NCBI GenBank assembly: GCA_002483365.1
Contig: DLHT01000015.1
Coordinates: 64,132-128,131, forward strand
Source of the DNA: Cellvibrio sp. UBA7661
Lineage (GTDB): Bacteria; Pseudomonadota; Gammaproteobacteria; Pseudomonadales; Cellvibrionaceae
Reading direction: 5' to 3'
DNA: 64,000 nt
Shown here in pieces: positions 43,876 to 52,265 of this stretch. A program made the position numbers and the translations under genes. The notes beneath the pieces were generated by a model, which made no database searches, had not been told where the DNA came from, and was given only the letters and a program-made list of their open reading frames with translations. Each line of letters opens with the position of its first letter. Within the stretch, counting starts at the first letter, position 1.

Positions 43876-46182
43876 CTATGGCAAGTTGTCCACTCCGGAT
43901 TGTGCGATTGGAGTGCGTATTTGTGACAAGCCTTTTTTACTTCGTTTTATTCCCAACCAATTCACAATTGGTGCTGCAATTAAAATGGATGAACTGGTGC
44001 CGATCACAATCCCGAATAACATTGGCAAGGCAAAACTGGACACTGCACTACCACCGGCGATTCCCATCGGCAACAGCGCCAGAAAGGTCACTACCGAGGT
44101 AAAAATAGTGCGTGTGAGGGTTGAGGTAATACTTTCGTTCAAGGTTTGTGTCAGCGGTTTGGTTGGGTCAGCGCGTAATTTTTCACGGATGCGATCAAAC
44201 ACCACCACTTTGTCATTCACCGAATAACCAATTAATGCGAGCAACGCGGCAACTGCCGTCAAATTAAATTCGATACCCATTAACGCAAAAAAGCCGATGG
44301 TTTTGGTCAAGTCCAACACCAACGTCAAGGTTGCCGCCAGTGCGAAGTGCGATTCAAAACGCACCCATAAGTAACCCAGCATGCCCAAGCCCGCCAAAAT
44401 AATTGCGAGAATAGTAGCATCACCAAAATCGCCACTCACGCGCGGCCCCACCATTTCAGTCCGAGGGAAGGTTGCAGCGGGCGATAGCTGCTGCACACTG
44501 TTTTTCACAGCCTGTACGATATTGCCTGTTGCAACATCCTGCTCTGACTGCAACGGCAAACGCATTAAATAATGGCCATCACCGCCAAACTCTTGCAGCG
44601 CAATTTGGTGAAAACCCTTTGCCGATAATTGTTCGCGTAAACTCGCCACGCTGACATCAGGCGCTTGCACTTCAATCACACTGCCACCGCTAAAATCAAT
44701 TCCGTATTCCAATCCCGGTTTAAAAAATAAGAACACAGACGCAAGGGATAACACCGCAGAGGCAATTAGGCCTGCATAACGCGCCCGCATAAACGGAATG
44801 GTATTTTCACTAAGAGTATCCAACCATTGAATGCCGGTAATTTTCAGCGGTTGCTTATCCAATTTCCGCACGCGCCACTCCATCACCAAACGCGTAAACG
44901 AAATGGCGGTGAACATGGAAATTAATACGCCTACTGCCATCGCCACCGCAAAGCCACGCACCGGGCCACTGCCAAATAAAAACAATAAGCTGATAGCAAT
45001 TAAAGAAGTGAGATTGGAATCGAGAATAGTGGCGTACGCGCGGCTAAAGCCCGCATTCAATGAGGCCATTGCCGATTGACCGCTGCGCGTTTCTTCGCGG
45101 ATGCGTTCATTAATTAAAATATTCGCATCAACCGCCATACCAATACTTAAAATTAATCCGGCAATTCCTGGCAGCGTCAGTGTTGCTCCCAACAAACTTA
45201 ACACTCCAATTGTCAGCCCGATATTGATCGCCAACCCCACGCAGGCAATTAATCCCCAGCGCCCGTAAATCCCTACCATGAACGCCAATACCAATAGCGC
45301 ACCGACAATACCGGTAGTCACGCCCATCGCAATCGCATCGCTTCCTAAATCCGGGCCAACCGTGCGCTCTTCAATTACTTTCAAAGGCGCAGGCAATGCG
45401 CCCGCGCGCAATAACAACGCAAGGTCATTCGCCGATGCGCTGGTAAATGATCCGCTAATTTCCCCGCTACCACCTTGTATTGCACTGCGAATTACCGGCG
45501 CAGTAATAACATGGTCATCCAACACAATTGCCAATGCGCGGCCAATATTATGTTTGGTTAAATCGCCAAAGCGACGTGCGCCTTCGCTGTCCAATTTAAA
45601 ATTCACCACCGGTTGATTACTTTGCTGGCTAAACGCCAAACGTGCATCGCTAATATGTTTACCTTCAAGCGCGACTGAGGCCTCTAATGGATAACTCACA
45701 CCTTCGCTTTCACCTTTCACATTAATCTGCTGGGTACCTGCGCGGGTTTTTGCATCCACCACCCAATGAAAAGTCATTTTTGCGGTAGTGCCCAATAACT
45801 CACGGATATGCTGCGGGTCACTTACCCCGGGCATTTGCACCAGAATACTGTCCTTTCCCTGACGGGTAATCATCGGCTCCACCATGCCGGTTTCATTCAA
45901 ACGACGGCGCACAACCTCAAGGCTCTGCTCTACTGCATCATGAATAATCTGGTTGTGCATCGCCGGATTTTTATTGTGCGTCAACTCGCTGGTATCCACC
46001 TCCAGCAGTAAATGCGAGCCGCCGCGCAAGTCCAAGCCCAAGGTGATTTTTTGTTGGCTGTAACTATCCGGTAATTTTTTTAGCCAGGAATCTGGCAACA
46101 CATTGGGAGCAGCAAACAGCAGCCCCAATAAAATAATCAGGCAGTAGACTACCGCCCTGGTTGAAAGGGATTTCATAGGCAC
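43876..46182 (-). CDS. secDF: Fused preprotein translocase subunit SecDF
   Basis: A 768-residue RND-type membrane protein that uses the proton gradient to help release exported proteins from SecYEG. The SecD half has LGLDLRGGSHLLLEV and a large periplasmic domain, then a cluster of membrane segments. The SecF half starts near residue 450 with EYGIDFSGGSVIEVQ and has a second cluster ending near residue 745. Most gammaproteobacteria encode SecD and SecF separately beside yajC and tgt; neither is here, so this is likely an extra copy. The start is 46182 or the ATG six bases later. A TM-anchored hypothetical gene lies 60 nt upstream on the same strand. Confidence 0.9.
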   Translation of the reverse strand: MPMKSLSTRAVVYCLIILLGLLFAAPNVLPDSWLKKLPDSYSQQKITLGLDLRGGSHLLLEVDTSELTHNKNPAMHNQIIHDAVEQSLEVVRRRLNETGMVEPMITRQGKDSILVQMPGVSDPQHIRELLGTTAKMTFHWVVDAKTRAGTQQINVKGESEGVSYPLEASVALEGKHISDARLAFSQQSNQPVVNFKLDSEGARRFGDLTKHNIGRALAIVLDDHVITAPVIRSAIQGGSGEISGSFTSASANDLALLLRAGALPAPLKVIEERTVGPDLGSDAIAMGVTTGIVGALLVLAFMVGIYGRWGLIACVGLAINIGLTIGVLSLLGATLTLPGIAGLILSIGMAVDANILINERIREETRSGQSAMASLNAGFSRAYATILDSNLTSLIAISLLFLFGSGPVRGFAVAMAVGVLISMFTAISFTRLVMEWRVRKLDKQPLKITGIQWLDTLSENTIPFMRARYAGLIASAVLSLASVFLFFKPGLEYGIDFSGGSVIEVQAPDVSVASLREQLSAKGFHQIALQEFGGDGHYLMRLPLQSEQDVATGNIVQAVKNSVQQLSPAATFPRTEMVGPRVSGDFGDATILAIILAGLGMLGYLWVRFESHFALAATLTLVLDLTKTIGFFALMGIEFNLTAVAALLALIGYSVNDKVVVFDRIREKLRADPTKPLTQTLNESITSTLTRTIFTSVVTFLALLPMGIAGGSAVSSFALPMLFGIVIGTSSSILIAAPIVNWLGIKRSKKGLSQIRTPIAQSGVDNLP

Positions 46183-46242
46183 GACTCCACTCTGCTTTCA
46201 TAGTGAAAGCAAAAAATAATCAATTGATGGTTGAGGATTTTG

Positions 46243-46650
46243 TTAGTGGAAAGCGGGTGGAGCGCGGGAAATATTCAGTGTCGCAAGCTGCAGTTGGTGT
46301 GCAGCAAACAAAAATTCTGCTGCATAAACAACTGAATTCTTTTGCGGTGATAAAAGAGCCAGTAGATTAAAAAATGCTGTACTGGCAAATACAACTTGAT
46401 GATCAGAAGGAGGTGTTGCTAGTGCAATATTTAACGCACGGCGCGGTAAAAACTGATGATCGCCCGCCACATAAATATGCGCGTGAGCATCAACTGGAAT
46501 TGCCGGTTGCGATTGCTGGTGAAGATAAAAATCTTGCGCAGAAAACCCTACGCACTTCCACAACAGCAGCAGCCACAAGCCCCCCATAACACCCGCCCAA
46601 CGCAACATGCGCCGGGAATCGGGTAACGATAGGTGACGGGGAACTGACAT
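46243..46650 (-). CDS. Hypothetical membrane-anchored protein
   Basis: A 135-residue protein with one hydrophobic anchor (residues 17-32) and a periplasmic tail. I do not recognise it. There is no good ribosome binding site. It lies between the glycosyltransferase and secDF on the same strand, with gaps of about 80 and 60 nt, so it may be in an operon with either. Confidence 0.55.
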   Translation of the reverse strand: MSVPRHLSLPDSRRMLRWAGVMGGLWLLLLWKCVGFSAQDFYLHQQSQPAIPVDAHAHIYVAGDHQFLPRRALNIALATPPSDHQVVFASTAFFNLLALLSPQKNSVVYAAEFLFAAHQLQLATLNISRAPPAFH

Positions 46651-46729
46651 AGGATTAACCAGCGCTGGGATGTCAGGGAGTTTGTGGCCAATGTTTATAT
46701 TTCAAGGGCGAACAACCGGTATCGGTATT

Positions 46730-48031
46730 TTATTTATTGTTTTTTGCTTCAATCCACTGCCCCATGTACTGGGTACTCTTGTGATGGTGATGACGCAGCA
46801 TTTGGCCGATAAAGTTATTACCACGTTCGTTTTTCAGATTAATGGCCAGAGACGACAATCGAACCTGCAACGCCTGTGCGTAATCTGCGCGGTAGAAATA
46901 ATCGCGCAAAATGGTGATGCCCTGTTTTTGCTTTTGCTGCCAAAGCGCCTCTTGCCGATAATGCTCAACCGCCGCCGCCACAAAAGCCTCTGCGGTATCC
47001 GCCACAGCACCGCACCAAGGCAATCCACCGCTCATGGATTCAGCACCAATACTGGTGGTAATGGATGGAGTACCGCAACGCATAGCATCGATCAATTTTC
47101 CTTTGATACCCGCACCAAAACGCAAAGGTGCAAGGCACACGCGCGCCGATTGCATGACCGTGCGCGCGTCTGCCGCCCAACCTTTAATATGAAAACCCTC
47201 TTTCGCATTATGTAACTGTGTGGCTTTAGGCGGCGGATAAGCGCCATAAATGTGCAGCTCAGTCTGAGTGCATCCCACGGCAGAAAGTTGCGCGCGGATC
47301 ATCGGCCACAATTGGTGTTTTAACCAAAGCACCGCCTCCCAGTTGGGTTCGTGGCGAAAATTGCCGATAGCAATAAAATGTTGTCGCGCAGAAAAATCAG
47401 GCAGCGACGCAAGGCTTGTATCTGACTGCGACAGGAATGGACAGTAAAACAGTAATTGCGCTGGCACAGCAAAGTACCGCTGCAATAATTCCATTTCAAA
47501 TTCTGAAATCATGAGCGAAACATCACAGCGGAAAATAGCGGCCACTTCGCGCACGGCCATGTCATCCGCACACATTTGCTCATAAAGCAATTCGCTGCTG
47601 GCGGTTACTGGCGCAACCGATTGTTTTTCTTTTTCATTCGCGCCATTTTTTTGCGCCGCTTTTAATAATTGCTGGCGCGCATGGCGTAGGCTATGCAAAT
47701 CTTCTGTATCGAGCACGCGCAACGCATCCGGACATTCTTTTTCTACACGCCAACCAAATTGCTCCTCGGTAAAAAAACGGTCAAACAATACCAAGTCCGG
47801 CTTCAGTTCCCGCACATAGGCATCAAAACTACTGCAGTTCAGCGCAATCGTTTTTTCAGCGACCCCGAGTGAATTTAAATCAGCACGATGTTCCGATAAC
47901 GCAGCTGCCGATGCGAAAGTGACGGCGTATTGCATATCCAATAACAGTTGCACAAGCTCCAACATGCGCGTGCCCGCTGCCGATGAATTCGGCTCGGGCC
48001 ATACATAACCAATAACCAGTGCGTGTTTCAT
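46730..48031 (-). CDS. GT4-type glycosyltransferase
   Basis: A 433-residue glycosyltransferase of GT-B fold. The N-terminal domain starts MKHALVIGYVWPEPNSSAAGTR. The C-terminal donor-binding domain has FHIKGWAADARTVMQSARVCLAPLRFGAGIKGKLIDAMRCGTP, the usual GT4 pattern with its GxxxK. It starts with a four-base ATGA overlap at the end of the upstream flavoprotein gene, so they are translationally coupled. Acceptor and sugar are unknown. An in-frame start 144 nt earlier would overlap the flavoprotein gene. Confidence 0.85.
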   Translation of the reverse strand: MKHALVIGYVWPEPNSSAAGTRMLELVQLLLDMQYAVTFASAAALSEHRADLNSLGVAEKTIALNCSSFDAYVRELKPDLVLFDRFFTEEQFGWRVEKECPDALRVLDTEDLHSLRHARQQLLKAAQKNGANEKEKQSVAPVTASSELLYEQMCADDMAVREVAAIFRCDVSLMISEFEMELLQRYFAVPAQLLFYCPFLSQSDTSLASLPDFSARQHFIAIGNFRHEPNWEAVLWLKHQLWPMIRAQLSAVGCTQTELHIYGAYPPPKATQLHNAKEGFHIKGWAADARTVMQSARVCLAPLRFGAGIKGKLIDAMRCGTPSITTSIGAESMSGGLPWCGAVADTAEAFVAAAVEHYRQEALWQQKQKQGITILRDYFYRADYAQALQVRLSSLAINLKNERGNNFIGQMLRHHHHKSTQYMGQWIEAKNNK

Positions 48032-49350
48032 CGCTGCGCCTTCTGCTTCAATGTTGGCGCACTGCCTTTCAAAAAATTCACAACACCCTGCCCTGCCGTG
48101 CGGCCAGAAGCAAAGCACGCTGTTAGCAAATAACCACCGGTAGGTGCATCCCAATCCAGCATTTCGCCTGCGCAAAACACGCCGGGCATTTTTTTAAGCA
48201 TGAATAAACTATCCAACTCTTTGGCAGCAACACCGCCTGCACTGCTAATCGCTTCATCAATAGGGCGCGTTGCGGTTAACGTCAGCGATAATTTTTTAAT
48301 TGCCAGCGCCAACAGCTCAGGATTTTCATAGGTATTTTTTGCCGTCAGTTCACGCAACAACGCGAGCTTAACCGGCGACAAATTTAACTGCTTGCGTAAA
48401 AAATTGCTCAGTGAATTTTTTTCACGCGGTTTATTCAAACGCTGGATAATTTTATCGCGCGACAAATCCGGCAGTAGATCAATATTCAGCAACGCCGATC
48501 CCTGCTGGTCGATTTGTTCGCGCAGCTCTTTGGATAACGCATAAATACCTGTGCCTTCAATTCCATAAGCACTGATAATCGCCTCCGACAGCACACTGCG
48601 CGTCCGCCCATGCACATCAGTACAACTCAAAACAACACCGTGCAAAGGCGCGCCTGCATGCTGCTCGCGCAACATTTCACTCCAGGCAACATCAAACCCA
48701 CAATTGCTCGGCACAAGATCGTTTACTTGAACACTGCGCTCGCGCAGCAGCGGCACCCAGGCACCGTTGGAACCCAAACGCTGCCAACTGGCACCGCCCA
48801 GTGCTAACAACACAGCATCAGCCGTTACGGTTTTGTTTATGGTTGCATCATTTTCTTGCGCTGAAAAAAGTAACTGAATCTGAACATTGCCTTGCGATTC
48901 CCCCCAACCCAGCCAGCGATGGCGCGGATAAAACGTCACACCCAATTCACGCAGACGATGCAACCACGCACGCAATAGCGGTGCTGCTTTCATATCAGTA
49001 GGAAACACCCGGCCCGAGGTGCCCACAAATGTTTCAATACCCAAACCATGAATCCAGTTGCGCAGCGCATCCGCATCAAATGCATTCAAACTATTAATGA
49101 GTTGGCTGCTCGCGGAGTAGCGCGAAAGAAAATCGTCTTTGGCTTCAGCGTGCGTGATGTTCATCCCCCCCACACCCGCCAATAAAAATTTACGCCCCAC
49201 CGACGGCATTGCGTCGTATACCGAGACGTTATGCCCAGCCGATGCAATCACTTCAGCCGCCATTAAACCCGCAGGCCCGCCGCCGATAATTGCTACGGTT
49301 TTTTCAGGAGGAAGATCAAAAATATCGAGCTGATTCACAATAGGATCCAC
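48028..49350 (-). CDS. HI0933/TIGR03862-family flavoprotein
   Basis: A 440-residue FAD-dependent oxidoreductase. The dinucleotide motif is IIGGGPAGLMAAEV near residues 21-34, followed by GRKFLLAGVGGMNITH, the family's hallmark, and the C-terminal AGEMLDWDAPTGGYLLTACF. The middle contains the usual inserted beta domain. No substrate is known for this branch. It overlaps the glycosyltransferase start. Confidence 0.88.
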   Translation of the reverse strand: MDPIVNQLDIFDLPPEKTVAIIGGGPAGLMAAEVIASAGHNVSVYDAMPSVGRKFLLAGVGGMNITHAEAKDDFLSRYSASSQLINSLNAFDADALRNWIHGLGIETFVGTSGRVFPTDMKAAPLLRAWLHRLRELGVTFYPRHRWLGWGESQGNVQIQLLFSAQENDATINKTVTADAVLLALGGASWQRLGSNGAWVPLLRERSVQVNDLVPSNCGFDVAWSEMLREQHAGAPLHGVVLSCTDVHGRTRSVLSEAIISAYGIEGTGIYALSKELREQIDQQGSALLNIDLLPDLSRDKIIQRLNKPREKNSLSNFLRKQLNLSPVKLALLRELTAKNTYENPELLALAIKKLSLTLTATRPIDEAISSAGGVAAKELDSLFMLKKMPGVFCAGEMLDWDAPTGGYLLTACFASGRTAGQGVVNFLKGSAPTLKQKAQR

Positions 49351-49380
49351 AAACTATTCACAAACGATTCACAATAAAAA

Positions 49381-49411
49381 ACGCCGATGAGAAATTAATT
49401 CTACATCGGCG
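49381..49411. terminator. Terminator downstream of the esterase gene
   Basis: Stem ACGCCGATG/CATCGGCGT with a 13-nt loop. A5 and T4 flank it, so it can work for minus-strand transcription from the esterase. Confidence 0.75.
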
Positions 49412-49462
49412 TTTTCGCATTCAATCATTCTCTATTCGTCACAGAGGTAGCGGAATGGATCC

Positions 49463-49548
49463 GGCGTTTACTCGGAGACCGTTGCCCGCAGGGATGCGGG
49501 CGACGAGCCCCCACGGACGGGTTCACGGCGAGTCTCAGAGTAAACGCC
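49463..49548. repeat. 86-bp structured intergenic element
   Basis: The outer stem pairs GGCGTTTACTC with GAGTAAACGCC, then GAGAC with GTCTC. Inside lie GCCCGCA-GGGA-TGCGGGC and a second hairpin with GAGCCC/GGGTTC. Sequences of this kind occur as dispersed intergenic repeats in marine and soil gammaproteobacteria, as far as I remember. It starts 26 nt after the esterase stop. Confidence 0.7.
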
Positions 49549-49573
49549 AGAACCATTACGCGGGGAACAAAGA

Positions 49574-51541
49574 CTAATCTGATACGCGAGCCTCAAACGG
49601 CGATGCAGGCAGACCCGCGCTATTATACAGATTTGCCCCCTCAGGGTTATCCGCCCATGCATAGCGTACCCATTTTGGCTCAGCGATAGAATCCGCCCAC
49701 ACAATCACCTTATCCTTCTTAACCTGCGCCTTGGCCCACACAAATTTCTTATCGGCACCGGCAATCGCAATATGCCCCAGCTGCTCACCACGCACACTCA
49801 AGCCTTTGCCAATCTCGGTAAAACGCAGCTCCAATTTTTCACCACTGGTCTTTAATTTTTTCAGGCGCGGACCGGAAGCCAACAAAGATTTTTTCCCATA
49901 CGCGACCTTCAATGCACCTAACGCCAATCGCTCGCCCACAGCTTGCTTGTTGAGCGGATGAATATCGTTCCACTCACCCACATCCACTGCAACCGCCATC
50001 GCCGTATTGTTTACCGCAAGTAACTGCCGCTGAGCTTCGCGCAATTCAGCCCAACCACTCTCACCCGGCTCTTGAGCTGCAGGTAAAAAGTTAGCCAGTT
50101 GCACATAAATAAAAGGTAATTCTTTTTGTTGGAATTGAGCACGCCAATCGCCAATTAAATCGGCCATCAGTTGTTGATATTCCGCAGCGCGCCCCACATT
50201 AGACTCACCCTGATACCAAATAACACCTTTGATTTTCAGCGGCAACGCCGGAGCCAACTTCGCGTTAAATAATGAAGATGGTAAATAGTGCAACGTTGTT
50301 CCCGGCTGCATCGCATTAACGCGCGCCGCGATTTGGTATTTCCACTCGCCTTTCAGATCAACAGCCTCATCACCAAACAAACCTTCACCCAACAACAACG
50401 CATAGCGTTTATCTTTAACAAAACCCACATTCGATGAATAGCTGGTGACACGGATGCTGATGCTATTCGCACCCGCTTTTAATAAACCCGCAGGCACTGC
50501 ATAAATACGCGGTGGATATTGATACCCGGTTTGGCCGACCAATTGACCATTCACATACACCTGATCTCCATCCACAATACACCCCAACCAAAGCACCGCT
50601 TTTTTCGCTGCTTGTGCCGCGCTCAGTTCGATAGTTTTGCGTACCCAGAGGGCACCGTTGGTAAATTCTTTATCCTCTTTACTAACTGCCTGCTCTTTTA
50701 AAAAACCGGGCACCTGCAAAGTTTTCCAATTTTCTGTGTTGATATTTTCTTGCTGCCAATTATTTTTCAAACCGATATCGGCCGCATCCAGATCGGCATA
50801 CCATTTACTGCTATTGGCTTTATCGTTTGCGATAGTCGCCTGCACATGGGCATCATCTTTAAAGGGTTGCAACTTTTGTTGGTAATGCGGATATTTTTCC
50901 AATACCGACTCACTCACCCACGCCTCGGCGGGTGAACCACCTACCGGAATAGTGACCAATCCAATCGGCACATTATTGTCGGCATGAAGTTTTTGCATAA
51001 AGAAAAAACCAACCGCAGAAAACGTGGCCAGATGCTCAGGTGTTGCCGTTTTCCATTGGCCTTGGGTGTAATCTTGCAGTGGCCCTTTAAACGCATAAGT
51101 AACAGGTACATTAAATTCGCGGATATTCGGCTGGTTGGTCGATTCAATCAAACCCGGGTAATGGTATTTCACGCGATTCAATGGCAATTCCATATTGGAT
51201 TGCCCTGCCGCAAGCCATAGATCACCCATCAAAATATTTTTGCGCAGCAGCTGGTTGTTACCATTGACCTTTAATTCATAAGGGCCACCCGCTTTCAACG
51301 CAGGAAAAGTGACCGACCAACGTCCGTCTTTCGCCACCGCTGATAATGTTTTTCCTGCAAAAGTAACCGAGACATTTTCACCTTCATCCGCCCAACCCCA
51401 AATTGTCAGCGGCATATCGCGCTGCAGGATTGCGCCATCACTTAACAACCGCGGCAGTGACACATCGGCAATAGTATTCAAAGAAAAAAACGCAAAGAAA
51501 ACCAGCAAAAATAATTGCTTAATAGAGAGATGCTTGTTCAT
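49574..51541 (-). CDS. Sialate O-acetylesterase-like (CE20-type) enzyme
   Basis: A 655-residue secreted esterase. From the ATG at 51541 the signal peptide is about 25 residues. An N-terminal beta-domain (residues 30-110) precedes the SGNH catalytic module. The nucleophilic serine is in LAAGQSNMELP near 120, the second motif is PVGGSPAEAW and the catalytic Asp-His pair is in WNDIHPLNK near 565. A jelly-roll insert (about 265-370) interrupts the catalytic module. Related enzymes remove acetyl groups from sialic acid or xyloglucan; in a Cellvibrio-like organism plant hemicellulose is more likely. A GTG start 12 nt upstream is possible. Its leader carries 12-bp repeats. Confidence 0.86.
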   Translation of the reverse strand: MNKHLSIKQLFLLVFFAFFSLNTIADVSLPRLLSDGAILQRDMPLTIWGWADEGENVSVTFAGKTLSAVAKDGRWSVTFPALKAGGPYELKVNGNNQLLRKNILMGDLWLAAGQSNMELPLNRVKYHYPGLIESTNQPNIREFNVPVTYAFKGPLQDYTQGQWKTATPEHLATFSAVGFFFMQKLHADNNVPIGLVTIPVGGSPAEAWVSESVLEKYPHYQQKLQPFKDDAHVQATIANDKANSSKWYADLDAADIGLKNNWQQENINTENWKTLQVPGFLKEQAVSKEDKEFTNGALWVRKTIELSAAQAAKKAVLWLGCIVDGDQVYVNGQLVGQTGYQYPPRIYAVPAGLLKAGANSISIRVTSYSSNVGFVKDKRYALLLGEGLFGDEAVDLKGEWKYQIAARVNAMQPGTTLHYLPSSLFNAKLAPALPLKIKGVIWYQGESNVGRAAEYQQLMADLIGDWRAQFQQKELPFIYVQLANFLPAAQEPGESGWAELREAQRQLLAVNNTAMAVAVDVGEWNDIHPLNKQAVGERLALGALKVAYGKKSLLASGPRLKKLKTSGEKLELRFTEIGKGLSVRGEQLGHIAIAGADKKFVWAKAQVKKDKVIVWADSIAEPKWVRYAWADNPEGANLYNSAGLPASPFEARVSD

Positions 51542-51568
51542 AGTCAGGTTCACAAGTAAAGGTATTGT

Positions 51569-51662
51569 AGTGGTTGTTATACTAGTGGTTATGTTCGTTT
51601 TTAAACTTGTTTTTATACTTATAGTTATGCGTTGTTATGTGTGCCGTTATCCGTATTGTTAT
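51569..51662. repeat. Degenerate 12-bp tandem repeat upstream of the esterase
   Basis: Eight adjacent units of 12, 12, 12, 12, 12, 10, 12 and 12 bp. On the plus strand most end in GTTAT, for example AGTGGTTGTTAT, ACTAGTGGTTAT, ACTTATAGTTAT and CCGTATTGTTAT. On the esterase strand the repeat is ATAAC. It lies 28-121 nt before the esterase start. Confidence 0.75.
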
Positions 51663-51692
51663 GCTCGTTGCCAGCATATTTTGCCCATTTAA

Positions 51693-51704
51693 TATACTTG
51701 TATA
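51693..51704. promoter_or_regulatory. Short inverted repeat upstream of the esterase
   Basis: TATAC-TT-GTATA, a perfect 5-bp inverted repeat that could be an operator for a GntR- or LacI-type regulator. It is short, so chance is a real possibility. Confidence 0.25.
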
Positions 51705-51815
51705 CCAGACAAAGATAAACCCGTGATTTTTGCACACGCGAGATCTTTACAAATATTGAGCGTTTGCAGATGTTGGCAGCGAATCCCCCCACCCAAAACT
51801 ATTGAGCCAGACAAT

Positions 51816-51841
51816 AAAAAAGCAGCCGAAGCTGCTTTTTT
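51816..51841. terminator. Bidirectional terminator by the DUF3144 gene
   Basis: Stem AGCAGC/GCTGCT with a CGAA loop, A6 before and T6 after it. It ends the DUF3144 transcript on the minus strand. Confidence 0.88.
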
Positions 51842-51864
51842 CGCATAACGCACTGACACAAGGC

Positions 51865-52167
51865 TTACTCTTCCGGCAGTTCCCGGTTGCCAATAAGTGA
51901 TGTGTAGTTATCGCGGTAGTCTTCCATATGCTCTTTAAGAAAATCACGGTAGCGCCCCGTCAAGTAGTTGGTTGTCCCTTCAACATCCTCGGCGAATTCA
52001 GTTTTATCCAGTGAGCTGTGCGCAACTGCATAGGCATTAAAACGCGCTGCGGCATTCATCAAGGCGGCACTCACAATACCCGGGTCGGCATTGTCGCAAG
52101 CATCGTTGGCATTATTGATAAACTTTTCAACCAGTTCCCAAAAAATATCGTCGTCAGTAGTACTCAT
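51865..52167 (-). CDS. DUF3144 protein
   Basis: A 100-residue acidic protein without signal or membrane segments. The pattern DDIFWELVEKFINNAND and AAARFNAYAVAHS, ending FLKEHMEDYRDNYTSLIGN, fits DUF3144 as I remember it. The family is widespread in proteobacteria and has no known function. It is downstream of the M16 peptidase on the same strand with a 100-nt gap. Confidence 0.82.
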   Translation of the reverse strand: MSTTDDDIFWELVEKFINNANDACDNADPGIVSAALMNAAARFNAYAVAHSSLDKTEFAEDVEGTTNYLTGRYRDFLKEHMEDYRDNYTSLIGNRELPEE

Positions 52168-52265
52168 GGCAAACTCGCATCAAAAAAATAATAGAGTGAC
52201 ATTATAAGCCGCAACACCTCTGCTGTCAGTGCAACCCAATACCAACAACAGAGGTCTTTACGGGA

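Noticed and set aside
51587..51692. Plus-strand frame over the 12-bp repeats
   Set aside because: It is a product of the repeat, with low-complexity Val/Ile/Cys-rich translation and no family match.
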